Positions 7,263 through 15,566 of a stretch of 38,625 nt of DNA are shown here, in pieces. A model generated the notes under the pieces. That model was not told where the DNA came from and searched no databases. It saw only the letters and a program-made list of their open reading frames with translations. This DNA comes from Chloroflexota bacterium (GTDB lineage Bacteria > Chloroflexota > Dormibacteria > CF-121), in the NCBI GenBank assembly GCA_005882775.1, contig VBDY01000127.1, forward strand, positions 1 through 38,625. Direction: 5' to 3'. Positions within the stretch are counted from its first letter, which is position 1. Every line of letters starts with the position of its first letter. The position numbers were made by a program, and so were the translations under genes.

Positions 7263-9042
7263 TCGTCATCAGGACCTCATTCGGGGCGACGATCGAGCCC
7301 TCGCGAGCATAAATCTCGCGGACGGTGCCCGCGACCGTCGCCACGATGTCGTTCTGCATCTTCATCGCCTCCAGCACCACCACCACGTCGCCAAGCTTGA
7401 CCCGGTCACCCGCAGCGACCTTGACCTTGACCACCATGCCCTGCATGGGCGCCTGGATGGCTCCGTCCGTCACGCCAGACTTAGCCGGCGGCGGCCCCGA
7501 GGCGACTTGCGCTTCGCTCGACGCCCGGACGCCGACACCCTCCCCCTTGACCTTCACCCGATAGGTTTCACCATCGACCTCTACCGTGAACTCACGCATT
7601 CCCGAAACCTCGGGAGACGCGGCCACCGCAGGAGCAGCTGGACTGGAGCGCGGGGATTCTTCCGCCTGCCTGGGAACCGCGGCCGCCGGTGCCGGCTCTG
7701 CCCGGGGCGCCGGCCGCAGGATCCCCGGAGCCTCTTCCGGGAAGAGCACGTAGGTCAATACCTGGTCAGGGCCGGTGGGCGTCAATCCCTGCCGGCGCAT
7801 CGCCTTTCTGGCCCGTTCCATGGCCGGTTCCAGCAGGTCGGCCGGGCGCATCGTGATCGGTTCAGAGCTTCCCAATGCTCGACGCCGGACCTCGGGATCC
7901 ACCGCATGAGGTGGCGCACCATACAGGCCCTTGATATAGTCCCGAAACGGTTGCTCGATGGACTGGTAGCGCTTCTCCCCCAGAGTATTCGCCAATGCCT
8001 GACGCGCTGCGATCTGGTTGATGGGGGCGGCCAGCGGCGGATAACCCATCTCCTGGCGGACGTTGACCAGCTCCTGCAGCAGGTGCTCATATCGGTCGAG
8101 CGCGTTGCGCTCCCGTAGGGTCTTGATCAGGTCGGCCAACACGGGCGCCGGCAGCTGGTGATCGAGGATATGGATGTCGTTACGGAACGCGATCGGATCT
8201 TGAAATTCGGCGTACTCGTCGTGGAGCTCGTCAAAGTAGCGGTTCGCCTGGCCGACCAGCCCCAGGTCGAGGCCGGTCTCGTGGGGACTTCCGCGAAACG
8301 CGGCCACCATGGTTTCCGTCGCGGGCTGAGAGGAGCCCCAAGCCATCGCCGACAACGCAGTGTCGATACCGGTAGCGCCTGCTTCGGCGGCGGCGAAATA
8401 GGTGATGGGTGCCAGTGCGGTCGAGCTATGCGAGTGGATCGACACCGGTAGTCCGACCGTCTTGACCAGCTCGGTGACCAGACGTCGCGCGGCCGAGGGA
8501 TCGAGGATGCCGGCCACGTCCTCGAGGCCAATCACGTGGCAGCCAAGCTTCTTCAATCGTCCGGCCCAGGTGACCATCCGAGCCTGGTCCTGGCCTGGGC
8601 TCGGGCTGTAGACCAGAGCCCCTATCACCCGTGCACCGGCACGCCGCGCCGCCTCGATGGGGACTTCGAGATTTCGAAGGTCGTTCAGCGGGTCGAACAT
8701 CCGGATCACGGCAATACCGTCCTGGACCGCTTGCTCGATAAAGGCGCGCACCACGTCGTCCGGCTGATGCTTGTTGCTGATCAGGGTCTGACCGCGAATC
8801 AACATCTGCAGCGGCGTCCTCACGATTGACGCCTTGATAGCACGCAGCCGGTGCCAGGGGTCTTCCTGGAGCAATCGAAGTGAGGCGGCAAAGGTGGCGC
8901 CACCCCAGGCGTCGAGTGCTTCATAACCGATCCGGTCCAGGGTCTCCGCGATTGGGAGAACGTGCTGAAGCTTGAGCCGGCCCTGCACAAGACTTTGCTG
9001 CGCGTCGCGCAGAACGGTCTCTGTGATCAAGACCTTGGGCAC
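7255..9042 (-). CDS. pycB: Pyruvate carboxylase subunit B-like carboxyltransferase with C-terminal biotinyl domain
   Basis: This resembles PycB, oxaloacetate decarboxylase alpha and transcarboxylase 5S. In the 598-residue track numbering, a DRE-TIM barrel covers about 6-300 (ETVLRDAQQS, WGGATF, TPLQMLIRGQ, FDPLNDLRN, HSHSST). A PYC_OADA-type domain follows (YIKGLYGAPPHAVDPEVR to about 440), then a Pro/Ala-rich linker. The last 75 residues are a biotinyl domain with VVVLEAMKMQND, where the central Lys carries biotin. Unusually, the carbamylated Lys of the family motif KDMAG is Glu here (LEDVAG), and the PGGM-x-SNL loop reads PAPVLADL. I chose the GTG giving MPKVLITETVLRD because a TAGAAT box overlaps the track's ATG. 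The substrate is therefore uncertain. Confidence 0.85.
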   Translation of the reverse strand: MPKVLITETVLRDAQQSLVQGRLKLQHVLPIAETLDRIGYEALDAWGGATFAASLRLLQEDPWHRLRAIKASIVRTPLQMLIRGQTLISNKHQPDDVVRAFIEQAVQDGIAVIRMFDPLNDLRNLEVPIEAARRAGARVIGALVYSPSPGQDQARMVTWAGRLKKLGCHVIGLEDVAGILDPSAARRLVTELVKTVGLPVSIHSHSSTALAPITYFAAAEAGATGIDTALSAMAWGSSQPATETMVAAFRGSPHETGLDLGLVGQANRYFDELHDEYAEFQDPIAFRNDIHILDHQLPAPVLADLIKTLRERNALDRYEHLLQELVNVRQEMGYPPLAAPINQIAARQALANTLGEKRYQSIEQPFRDYIKGLYGAPPHAVDPEVRRRALGSSEPITMRPADLLEPAMERARKAMRRQGLTPTGPDQVLTYVLFPEEAPGILRPAPRAEPAPAAAVPRQAEESPRSSPAAPAVAASPEVSGMREFTVEVDGETYRVKVKGEGVGVRASSEAQVASGPPPAKSGVTDGAIQAPMQGMVVKVKVAAGDRVKLGDVVVVLEAMKMQNDIVATVAGTVREIYAREGSIVAPNEVLMTIG

Positions 9043-9049
9043 GCGTCCC

Positions 9050-9055
9050 ATTCTA
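9050..9055 (-). promoter_or_regulatory. -10 box (TAGAAT) directly before pycB, leaderless start
   Basis: On the minus strand the sequence reads TAGAATGGGACGCGTG. TAGAAT is one mismatch from the consensus, and seven bases separate it from the GTG that opens MPKVLITET. Transcription would therefore begin at or next to the start codon. The ATG inside TAGAATG lies within the -10 box and cannot be on the transcript. No -35 hexamer is seen. The carboxylase operon thus seems to have its own promoter, separate from purE. Confidence 0.55.
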
Positions 9056-9111
9056 TGCGCGGGTCCGGCCCCCTCCCCGAGTCTCCCCCCAGGAGGAGGG
9101 AGATAGTGGTG

Positions 9112-9588
9112 TCAGGCGGGCCGGGGTGCCCTCATTTCGTCGCGCTTTTGCACGATTCGCGCCCGGAGCGCCGGCTCAGTAAGCGACAGGATCACGGCCG
9201 CGAGATGCGCCGCGTTTTTAGCGCCAGGTTCGCCGATGGCCACCGTCGCCACCGGGATGCCTGCCGGCATCTGGGCCATCGACAGCAGGGCATCGAGTCC
9301 ACCCAGCGCCCCCGCCGACATCGGCACGCCGATCACGGGCAGCGTGCTCCATGCCGCCACCACACCCGGCAGATGCGCCGCCCCACCAGCCGCCGCGACC
9401 AGCACCCGCAGGCCACGACCCTCAGCCTCGGTCGCCCATCTCCTGCAGCCCTCGGGGTCGCGGTGCGCCGAGCGGACCACGACCTCGTAGCCCACCCCAT
9501 AGCCGTCCAGGACCTCGCAGCATCCCTGGATGGTCGGCCGATCCGACTCGCTCCCCATCACGATCCCGACCACAATCGCCTCGCTCAC
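9112..9588 (-). CDS. purE: N5-carboxyaminoimidazole ribonucleotide mutase
   Basis: PurE class I converts N5-CAIR to CAIR in purine synthesis. The 158-residue protein has the family N-terminus [16 protein letters not shown], the substrate loop [11 protein letters not shown] (usually SAHRTP), [16 protein letters not shown], and [29 protein letters not shown]. The start is GTG, overlapping the purD stop as GTGA, so it is the last gene of guaB3-guaA-purD-purE. No purK lies in the window, so N5-CAIR must come from a purK elsewhere. The T-to-D change in the AHR motif is conservative in place and the other active-site residues look intact. Confidence 0.95.
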   Translation of the reverse strand: MSEAIVVGIVMGSESDRPTIQGCCEVLDGYGVGYEVVVRSAHRDPEGCRRWATEAEGRGLRVLVAAAGGAAHLPGVVAAWSTLPVIGVPMSAGALGGLDALLSMAQMPAGIPVATVAIGEPGAKNAAHLAAVILSLTEPALRARIVQKRDEMRAPRPA

Positions 9589-10862
9589 GAGGCAACACTC
9601 GCGGTGATCTCGCGCTGGGCAATGTCGCGGCGATAGCTCATTCCCTCAAAGCTAACCCGCTGCGCGCTCCGGTAGACGCGGTCGCGGGCGTCCGCCAGGG
9701 TGTCACCAAGGGCGACGAGCGTCAGGACCCTTCCGCCCGCTGTCCGGTACCCGTCGGGAGCCGCAACCGTCCCGCCATGGAAAGCAAATACGTCGGGCTC
9801 CAGCCTGGACAGTCCCTCGACCGGGTGGCCGGTCTGGTAGTGGCCCGGGTACCCGCGGGAAGCGAGCACGACGCCGACGCTGACCCGGTCAGACCAGGAG
9901 AGTGATTCCGGGGAGAGATTGCCTGCGGCGGCAGCCTGGAAGGCCGGGAGGACGTCACCCGACAACCGCGGGAGTATCACCTGGGTCTCGGGGTCGCCGA
10001 ATCGCGCGTTGAACTCCAGCACCTCCACCCCGGTCGGACGCTGGATCAGACCCGCGTAGAGGCAGCCGCGGTAGGGCGTACCCCGCGCCCGCAGCTCGTC
10101 GACCACCGGCTGGAACACCGTCGCCACAGCCGCCCTGACGTCGTCATCGGTGAAGAAACCTGGGGGTGAGTAACCACCCATCCCACCGGTGTTCGGGCCG
10201 CGGTCATCGTCCAAGGCGCGTTTGTAGTCACAGGCGGGGACCATCGGTATGACCCGCTCGCCATCGACCAGGGCCAGGAGGGAGACCTCCCTTCCCTCAA
10301 CCCGCTCTTCAAGGAGGACCTGGTCGGCGGCCGCGCCAACAGCACGACTGAGCATGAAAGTGTCGATCGCTTCCAGGGTCTCCGGAATGTCATCCGGCAC
10401 GATTGACCCCTTTCCCTTGGCCAGGCCATCCGCCTTGACCACGAAGGGCCGGCCCTGCTTCTGCACGTAGGCCTTAGCCGCGGACGCCTCCGTGAAGACC
10501 GCAAACGCAGGGGTCGGAACCCCGACTTTCTGCATCAGGGTCTTGGCGAACACCTTGCTGCTCTCGATCCTGCCGGCAGCGGCGGTTGGGCCCAGGGCGA
10601 GCCGCCCGACGCTGGTGAGCCGGTCCACCACGCCGGCGGCGACTGCTCCTTCGGGGCCGACGATGGTGAGGTCTATCTCACGCTCGTGGGCAAGCCGGGC
10701 GATTCCATCGACGTCCGTGGTTGGCACTGGAACGTTGACCGCGATCGCCCCGGTCGCCGCGTTACCGGGTGCGCAGAAGACCGCCCGACTCAGAGGGCTC
10801 TGCAAAACCTTCCAGGTGAGCGCATGCTCGCGCGCCCCGGTCCCGACGATGAGTACGTTCAC
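9585..10862 (-). CDS. purD: Phosphoribosylamine-glycine ligase (GAR synthetase)
   Basis: PurD joins phosphoribosylamine and glycine with ATP to make GAR. The protein is an ATP-grasp enzyme of about 425 residues. It starts [19 protein letters not shown], then [30 protein letters not shown], the signature [13 protein letters not shown] and [19 protein letters not shown], all diagnostic. I chose the second in-frame GTG because it overlaps the guaA stop as GTGA and gives the family N-terminus. The track start lies six bases further upstream. It overlaps purE by four bases at the other end. Confidence 0.95.
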   Translation of the reverse strand: MNVLIVGTGAREHALTWKVLQSPLSRAVFCAPGNAATGAIAVNVPVPTTDVDGIARLAHEREIDLTIVGPEGAVAAGVVDRLTSVGRLALGPTAAAGRIESSKVFAKTLMQKVGVPTPAFAVFTEASAAKAYVQKQGRPFVVKADGLAKGKGSIVPDDIPETLEAIDTFMLSRAVGAAADQVLLEERVEGREVSLLALVDGERVIPMVPACDYKRALDDDRGPNTGGMGGYSPPGFFTDDDVRAAVATVFQPVVDELRARGTPYRGCLYAGLIQRPTGVEVLEFNARFGDPETQVILPRLSGDVLPAFQAAAAGNLSPESLSWSDRVSVGVVLASRGYPGHYQTGHPVEGLSRLEPDVFAFHGGTVAAPDGYRTAGGRVLTLVALGDTLADARDRVYRSAQRVSFEGMSYRRDIAQREITASVAS

Positions 10863-12547
10863 TCCCACTCGATGGTCGAGGGCGGCTTCGACGAGATGTC
10901 ATAAACGACGCGATTGATTCCTGGCACCTCATTGACGATGCGGCTTGAAATCTTCGCCAGCACGTCGTAAGGCAATCGCGCCCAATCAGCGGTCATACCG
11001 TCCTCGCTCTGAACGGCGCGGATCGCCACCACATTGCCGTACGTTCGGCCATCGCCCATCACCCCGACACTCTGCAAAGGGGTTAGCACGGCAAAGGACT
11101 GCCAGAGAGACCGGTATAGGCCGGCGGCCTTGATCTCATCGATCACAATCCAGTCCGCCGCGCGTAGCGTCTCGAGCCGCTGGCGTGTGACCTCTCCGAT
11201 GATGCGTACAGCCAGGCCGGGCCCGGGAAACGGCTGTCGATAGACCATGTCGTCGGGCAAGCCCAGCTCCGTGCCGATGGCCCGGACTTCGTCCTTGAAC
11301 AGGTAGCGCAGCGGCTCGATCAGGGTGAATCGCAGGTCTGCTGGAAGCCCGCCGACGTTGTGGTGGGTCTTGATTCGCTGAGCATGGTGCGTGTCGTGGC
11401 TGGTGCTCTCGATCACATCCGGGTAGAGGGTTCCCTGCGCCAGAAACTGGACACCCGATAGCCGGGCGGCGGCTCGGTCGAAGACCTCGATGAAAGCAGC
11501 GCCCACGCGACGTCGCTTGTCCTCTGGGTCGGTGACGCCGGCCAGGGTTCTTAGAAAATCCGCCGAAGCGTCGACCGATGCGAGCGAGATCCCCAGGTGC
11601 CGGTTCATGACCTCTTCGACCCGGCGTCCCTCGTCGCGGCGGAGCAGCCCATGATCGACGAAAAGGCAGGTCAGCTGGCCGGGCACGGCGCGATGCACGA
11701 GGGTGGCGCAGACGGCTGAGTCGACGCCGCCGGAAAGCGCGCACAAAACCTTGCCGGTGCCGACCTGCTCCCGGATCCGCAGGACAGCCTCCTCGATAAA
11801 AGCAGCCGGCTTCCACAATCCGCGACAGCCGGCTACCTGGTAGAGGAAGTTCGACAGGATCTCGCGGCCCTGAGGCGTATGCATCACCTCTGGGTGGAAC
11901 TGGATGCCGAAGCGGCCGTGGTCGTCACCGATGGCGGCGATTGCCGAGTTCGCAGAGTGCGCGATCGGGCGAAACCCGGGTGGAGCTTTCAGGATCGTGT
12001 CTCCGTGGCTCATCCAGACCGCCAGCTCGGGCGGGAGGTCCTCGAAGAGCCTGCCGGCATCGTCGACCTGGAGGCGGGCCGGTCCATATTCCCTACGCGC
12101 ACTTCCCGCGACCTGCCCACCGAGCTGGTGGGCGAGCAGCTGCATCCCGTAGCAGATGCCCAGCACCGGAACTCCCGAGGTCAAGGCCGCGGGGTCGCAG
12201 AGGGGCGCCTCCGGCTCGTAGACGCTTGCCGGCCCGCCCGAAAGGATGAGTGCCTTGGGAGCGCGGCCTCGAAGGGTCTCCCAGGCTGTGGTCCCGGGAA
12301 TGAGCTCGCAATAGACGCCTGACTCGCGCACGCGCCGAGCGATCAGCTGACTGTACTGGGAGCCGAAATCGAGGACCAGGACCAGTTCCTGCGTCGGCGG
12401 CGCCTGAGTCAGGGCGGGGCTCTGGCCTGCGGTTATTTGCCCATCCCCACGTGCTGGGCCTGCTGGAAAAGCTTGCCCTCGCTCTGGATGGAGGGCGCAA
12501 TCACCAGTTCGGTCTCCTGAAAAGCTCGCAGGTCGGGTGCCCCGCAC
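10859..12547 (-). CDS. guaA: GMP synthase (glutamine-hydrolysing)
   Basis: GuaA aminates XMP to GMP using glutamine and ATP. The class I amidotransferase domain comes first ([28 protein letters not shown] with the nucleophile Cys, [10 protein letters not shown]). The ATP-pyrophosphatase domain follows ([19 protein letters not shown]), then the dimerisation domain ending PPSTIEWE. The start is a puzzle. No ATG, GTG or TTG lies between the guaB3 stop and the conserved LVLDFGSQ. The nearest standard start is a GTG inside guaB3, which adds a 40-odd-residue tail ([13 protein letters not shown]) of no family likeness. A CTG at 12412 would give 517 residues, the normal length. I list the track start and think CTG 12412 is at least as likely. 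Confidence 0.93.
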   Translation of the reverse strand: MRGTRPASFSGDRTGDCALHPERGQAFPAGPARGDGQITAGQSPALTQAPPTQELVLVLDFGSQYSQLIARRVRESGVYCELIPGTTAWETLRGRAPKALILSGGPASVYEPEAPLCDPAALTSGVPVLGICYGMQLLAHQLGGQVAGSARREYGPARLQVDDAGRLFEDLPPELAVWMSHGDTILKAPPGFRPIAHSANSAIAAIGDDHGRFGIQFHPEVMHTPQGREILSNFLYQVAGCRGLWKPAAFIEEAVLRIREQVGTGKVLCALSGGVDSAVCATLVHRAVPGQLTCLFVDHGLLRRDEGRRVEEVMNRHLGISLASVDASADFLRTLAGVTDPEDKRRRVGAAFIEVFDRAAARLSGVQFLAQGTLYPDVIESTSHDTHHAQRIKTHHNVGGLPADLRFTLIEPLRYLFKDEVRAIGTELGLPDDMVYRQPFPGPGLAVRIIGEVTRQRLETLRAADWIVIDEIKAAGLYRSLWQSFAVLTPLQSVGVMGDGRTYGNVVAIRAVQSEDGMTADWARLPYDVLAKISSRIVNEVPGINRVVYDISSKPPSTIEWE

Positions 12548-13638
12548 ACCCCCATCGCGGAGCGGAGAGCGCCGGCAAGGTTCTGTGTACCGTCGTCCAC
12601 TCGAGCCGGACCCAGGATGACCTCACGAAGCGAGCCCCGCTGGCCAACCTTGATCCGCGTTCCACGGGGCAGATTCGGATCCGGCGTAGCCATACCCCAA
12701 TGATTTCCATGCCCAGCCGCCTCTTTGGTGCCCGCCAGGATGGAGCCGATCATCACCGCATCCGCGCCCGATGCAAATGCTTTGGTCACGTCGCCGCCCA
12801 CCCGCATGCCGCCATCTGTGATCACCTGCACCCGCCGCCCAGTTTCCCGAAGGTGCGTTTCGCGCGCCGCCGCCACGTCGCTGGTGGCGGTCACCTGCGG
12901 GACGCCGACGCCCAGCACACCTCGAGTGGTGCACGCGGCCCCGGGCCCAACCCCGACCAGGATGCCGGCGATGCCAGTCCGCATCAATTCGAGCGCCGTC
13001 TGGTACTCGACGCAGTTTCCGGCGATGATTGGGATGTCGACACTAGCGCAGAGCGCATCGAAAGAGAGTTGCTCGTAAGAGCGCGAGACGTGTCGGGCGG
13101 TCAGGACCGTTCCCTGCACCACCAGGCAGCCCGCTCCCGCCTCCTGCACGAGACGAGCCCGGCGGCCGGCATGGGCAGGAACAGTTGAGACACCGACCGG
13201 GACACCCGCGCGCCTGACGGCGGCAATCCTCTCGCTGATCAGGTGCTCGCGAACAGGTGCCTGGTACACCCGCTGGAGTAACGCATTGATCGTCTCGCGC
13301 GGGGCTTCCGCGACCTCCAGCAAAACCCCGGTTGGATCCTCGTATCGCGTCTGCAATCCGTCCAGGTTGAGTACGGCAAGGCCGCCCAGCCGGCCCATCT
13401 CGATCGCGAACGCAACATCCACGACGCCATCCATGGCGGCGGCAAAGATGGGAATAGCAAGCCGCAGCGGCCCGAAGCTGACACTGATATCGACCTCCAG
13501 GGGGTTGATCGTGATCCCCCCGGGAACCAGGGCGACATCGTCGAAACCATAGGCTCGCCGGGCTTTCTTGAAGCGGCCTAGCTCGACCGAAGCCTGCGTC
13601 TCAGCCTCGATCGGGGCCACCGGCGCACGCACACCCAT
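12433..13638 (-). CDS. guaB3: GuaB3-type IMP dehydrogenase family protein
   Basis: This TIM-barrel protein of the IMPDH/GMPR family probably oxidises IMP to XMP. The 401-residue protein has [13 protein letters not shown] at the N-terminus, the catalytic Cys loop [51 protein letters not shown] and [18 protein letters not shown]. The CBS module of ordinary GuaB is absent, and the flap looks like that of the GuaB3 subfamily of Actinobacteria and Cyanobacteria, whose cyanobacterial member has been reported to have IMPDH activity. It heads the guaB3-guaA-purD-purE operon, so IMP-to-GMP steps are encoded together. Upstream lies a perfect TATAAT and the divergent ybaK-type gene. Confidence 0.9.
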   Translation of the reverse strand: MGVRAPVAPIEAETQASVELGRFKKARRAYGFDDVALVPGGITINPLEVDISVSFGPLRLAIPIFAAAMDGVVDVAFAIEMGRLGGLAVLNLDGLQTRYEDPTGVLLEVAEAPRETINALLQRVYQAPVREHLISERIAAVRRAGVPVGVSTVPAHAGRRARLVQEAGAGCLVVQGTVLTARHVSRSYEQLSFDALCASVDIPIIAGNCVEYQTALELMRTGIAGILVGVGPGAACTTRGVLGVGVPQVTATSDVAAARETHLRETGRRVQVITDGGMRVGGDVTKAFASGADAVMIGSILAGTKEAAGHGNHWGMATPDPNLPRGTRIKVGQRGSLREVILGPARVDDGTQNLAGALRSAMGVCGAPDLRAFQETELVIAPSIQSEGKLFQQAQHVGMGK

Positions 13639-13708
13639 CTGCTACGAAGCCGAGCTCACGAGTGGTTCAGCGGGTATGCGTGTACCTCGTAACGTGTGGT
13701 TTCCCGGC

Positions 13709-13714
13709 ATTATA
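13709..13714 (-). promoter_or_regulatory. -10 box of the guaB3-guaA-purD-purE operon
   Basis: The minus strand reads GCTATAATGCCGG, a perfect TATAAT with the same GCCGG downstream as in front of purB. The predicted leader is about 65 bases. A TGGTCA 17 bases upstream matches four of six -35 consensus bases. The same bases on the plus strand (TATAGC) could serve the divergent gene that starts 14 bases later. Confidence 0.6.
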
Positions 13715-13730
13715 GCCGAACATCCAAAGC

Positions 13731-14207
13731 ATGACCACAGAATTTCCGGCCGCGGTCCGACGGGTCGAGGCGGCACTGACGGCAGCCGGGCTCGAGCCGC
13801 GCGTCCTCGAGTTTCCGGCGTCCACGCGCACGGCGGTGGAGGCTGCCGTCGCCGTGGGAACGACCGTCGGCCAGATCGTCAAGTCGCTCCTATTCCTTAG
13901 CGCGGGGCGTCCGGTGCTGGCACTTGTCTCCGGCTCAAATCGACTCGACCTGGAACGGCTAGCTGTCCTGGCAGGGCTCCCTGTCACAAAGGCCGACGCC
14001 AACGCCGTGCGGGAGGCGACCGGTTACTCAATAGGAGGCGTGCCGCCGCTCGGGTTCCCCCAACCCGTCCCCTGTTTCGTCGACCGAGACCTGCTCACCT
14101 ATCCCATCGTTTGGGCGGCAGCCGGGACGCCACACCACGTCTTCGAGATCACGCCCGCCGACCTGGTCAGAGTGACCGCCGCCACCGTGGCGGACCTCAA
14201 AGCCTAG
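13731..14207 (+). CDS. YbaK/EbsC-family aminoacyl-tRNA deacylase-like protein
   Basis: YbaK-fold proteins hydrolyse mischarged aminoacyl-tRNAs such as Cys-tRNA(Pro). The 158-residue protein is full length for the family. It shows AVAVGTTVGQIVKSLLFLS with the conserved Lys near residue 50, VLALVSGSNRLDLERLA, and ATGYSIGGVPPLGFPQPVPCFVDRDLL, the typical GG(I/V)xPxG loop. Substrate specificity cannot be told from sequence. It is a single gene, divergent from guaB3, and its last four bases overlap the convergent gdhA stop. No Shine-Dalgarno is clear; TATAGC 14 bases before the ATG hints at a short or absent leader. Confidence 0.88.
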   Translation: MTTEFPAAVRRVEAALTAAGLEPRVLEFPASTRTAVEAAVAVGTTVGQIVKSLLFLSAGRPVLALVSGSNRLDLERLAVLAGLPVTKADANAVREATGYSIGGVPPLGFPQPVPCFVDRDLLTYPIVWAAAGTPHHVFEITPADLVRVTAATVADLKA

Positions 14208-15499
14208 GGGTAGATGCCCCGAAGTGTCGTCGCCTGGGCGACCTTGTCGATGGCGAGCACGTAGGCGGCCGTGCGCATATTTATCTTCTTCTCAAGGTGC
14301 ACTCGGAGCACGTTGTCGAAGGCGCGCATCATGATCCGCTCCAGGCGCTCGTTGATGTCGTGCTCGTCCCAGAAGAACTCCTGCAGGTCCTGGACCCACT
14401 CGAAGTACGAGACCGTGACACCGCCCGCGTTGGCGAGGATATCCGGGATGACGAATTGCCCGTTATCGAACAGAATGTCATCGGCCTCGGGTGAGGTCGG
14501 GCCATTCGCCCCTTCGCAAATGACCCTGGCCTTGATCCGGCGGACATTCCCTGCATGGATCTGGTTCTCGAGCGCGGCAGGCACCAGCACGGTCACCGGG
14601 AGCTCCAGCAGCTCCTCGTTGCTGATGAACTCGCAGACCTTCTGACGAAGCCGTCCGTTCAACTCTTTCTCGCGAACTACTTCATCGAGCTCGATCCCGC
14701 CCTCGTTGTAGCAGGCACCGTTGGAGTCACTGACGGCGATCACCTTGCACCCTTTCTGGGCGAGCAGCTTGGCGGTGGTGTATCCCACGTTGCCCACGCC
14801 TTGCACCGCGACCGTCGCGTCCTCCGGCCGGATGCCCAGATGCTTGAGGGCGGCCATCGTGGTCAGCATGCAGCCGCGGCCGGTGGCCTCGGGGCGGCCC
14901 TCGGAACCGCCTATGCCAAGCGGCTTTCCAGTCACGACCGCCGGCACCGAATGGCCGGCGTGCATGCTGATGGTGTCCATCATCCAGGCCATGATCTGGG
15001 CGTTGGTGTTGACGTCGGGGGCCGGGATGTCGCGGTCGGGCCCGATCACGATACTGATCTCGCTCGTATAGCGGCGGGTGAGGTTCTCGAGCTCGTTTCG
15101 GCTGAGCTTCTTCGGATCGACGATCACCCCTCCCTTGGCGCCGCCGTACGGAATTCCCACCACGGCGCATTTCCAGGTCATCCACATGGCAAGTGCCTTG
15201 ATCTCTGCCAGGCTGACGTCCGGGTGGTACCGAATACCACCCTTGGCGGGACCGCGGTCTATGTTGTGATGGACCCGGAAACCGCTGAACATCTGGACGG
15301 TGTGATCGTCCATCAGGACCGGGAAGGTGACGATCAGCTCACGCTTGCACTCTCGAAGGACTCGCGCCATGTTTGGATCGAGGCCCAACGCCTGGGCGGC
15401 GATGTCGAACTGCTGCTGGGCGATCTTCCACGGGTCCGCACGAGCGAACTCAGGTTCTGCAAACCCCTGGCGCAGCGGCGCCTCCACCTTCTGAGCCAT
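14204..15499 (-). CDS. gdhA: Glutamate dehydrogenase (Glu/Leu/Phe/Val dehydrogenase family)
   Basis: It interconverts glutamate and 2-oxoglutarate plus ammonium using NAD(P). The 431-residue protein has the substrate motif GFRVHHNIDRGPAKGGIRYHP (about 73-93), the catalytic Lys region VVGIPYGGAKGGVIVDP (about 113-129), DVNTNAQIMAWMMD, and the Rossmann segment AVQGVGNVGYTTAKLLAQKG. The track extends it 80 codons upstream. I reject that because TAGGAGG sits seven bases before the ATG of MAQKVEAPLRQGF, one of the few strong ribosome sites in the window. The length fits the hexameric 420-residue class. Cofactor preference is not clear. Confidence 0.95.
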   Translation of the reverse strand: MAQKVEAPLRQGFAEPEFARADPWKIAQQQFDIAAQALGLDPNMARVLRECKRELIVTFPVLMDDHTVQMFSGFRVHHNIDRGPAKGGIRYHPDVSLAEIKALAMWMTWKCAVVGIPYGGAKGGVIVDPKKLSRNELENLTRRYTSEISIVIGPDRDIPAPDVNTNAQIMAWMMDTISMHAGHSVPAVVTGKPLGIGGSEGRPEATGRGCMLTTMAALKHLGIRPEDATVAVQGVGNVGYTTAKLLAQKGCKVIAVSDSNGACYNEGGIELDEVVREKELNGRLRQKVCEFISNEELLELPVTVLVPAALENQIHAGNVRRIKARVICEGANGPTSPEADDILFDNGQFVIPDILANAGGVTVSYFEWVQDLQEFFWDEHDINERLERIMMRAFDNVLRVHLEKKINMRTAAYVLAIDKVAQATTLRGIYP

Positions 15500-15525
15500 G
15501 TTTCCTCCTACCCGATAGCCGCAGG

Positions 15526-15556
15526 TTGGCTCCGTGCGATCGGCATTGATTAGACT
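15526..15556 (+). promoter_or_regulatory. Promoter of the DUF881 gene pair
   Basis: TTGGCT and TAGACT are separated by 19 bases. TAGACT ends ten bases before the GTG at 15567, and there is no Shine-Dalgarno, so a leaderless or near-leaderless transcript is likely. The mirror TAGTCT on the minus strand could serve gdhA. Confidence 0.4.
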
Positions 15557-15566
15557 ACACGGCACG

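Noticed and set aside
9060-9110. Terminator between purE and pycB (CTCCC ... GGGAG stem)
   Set aside because: The stem is short with a nine- or ten-base loop and lacks a T tract in the purE direction.
14555-15553. A 332-codon plus-strand ORF covering the gdhA region
   Set aside because: It is the antisense shadow of gdhA; the protein has no recognisable motif, while the minus strand gives a perfect glutamate dehydrogenase with a strong ribosome site.
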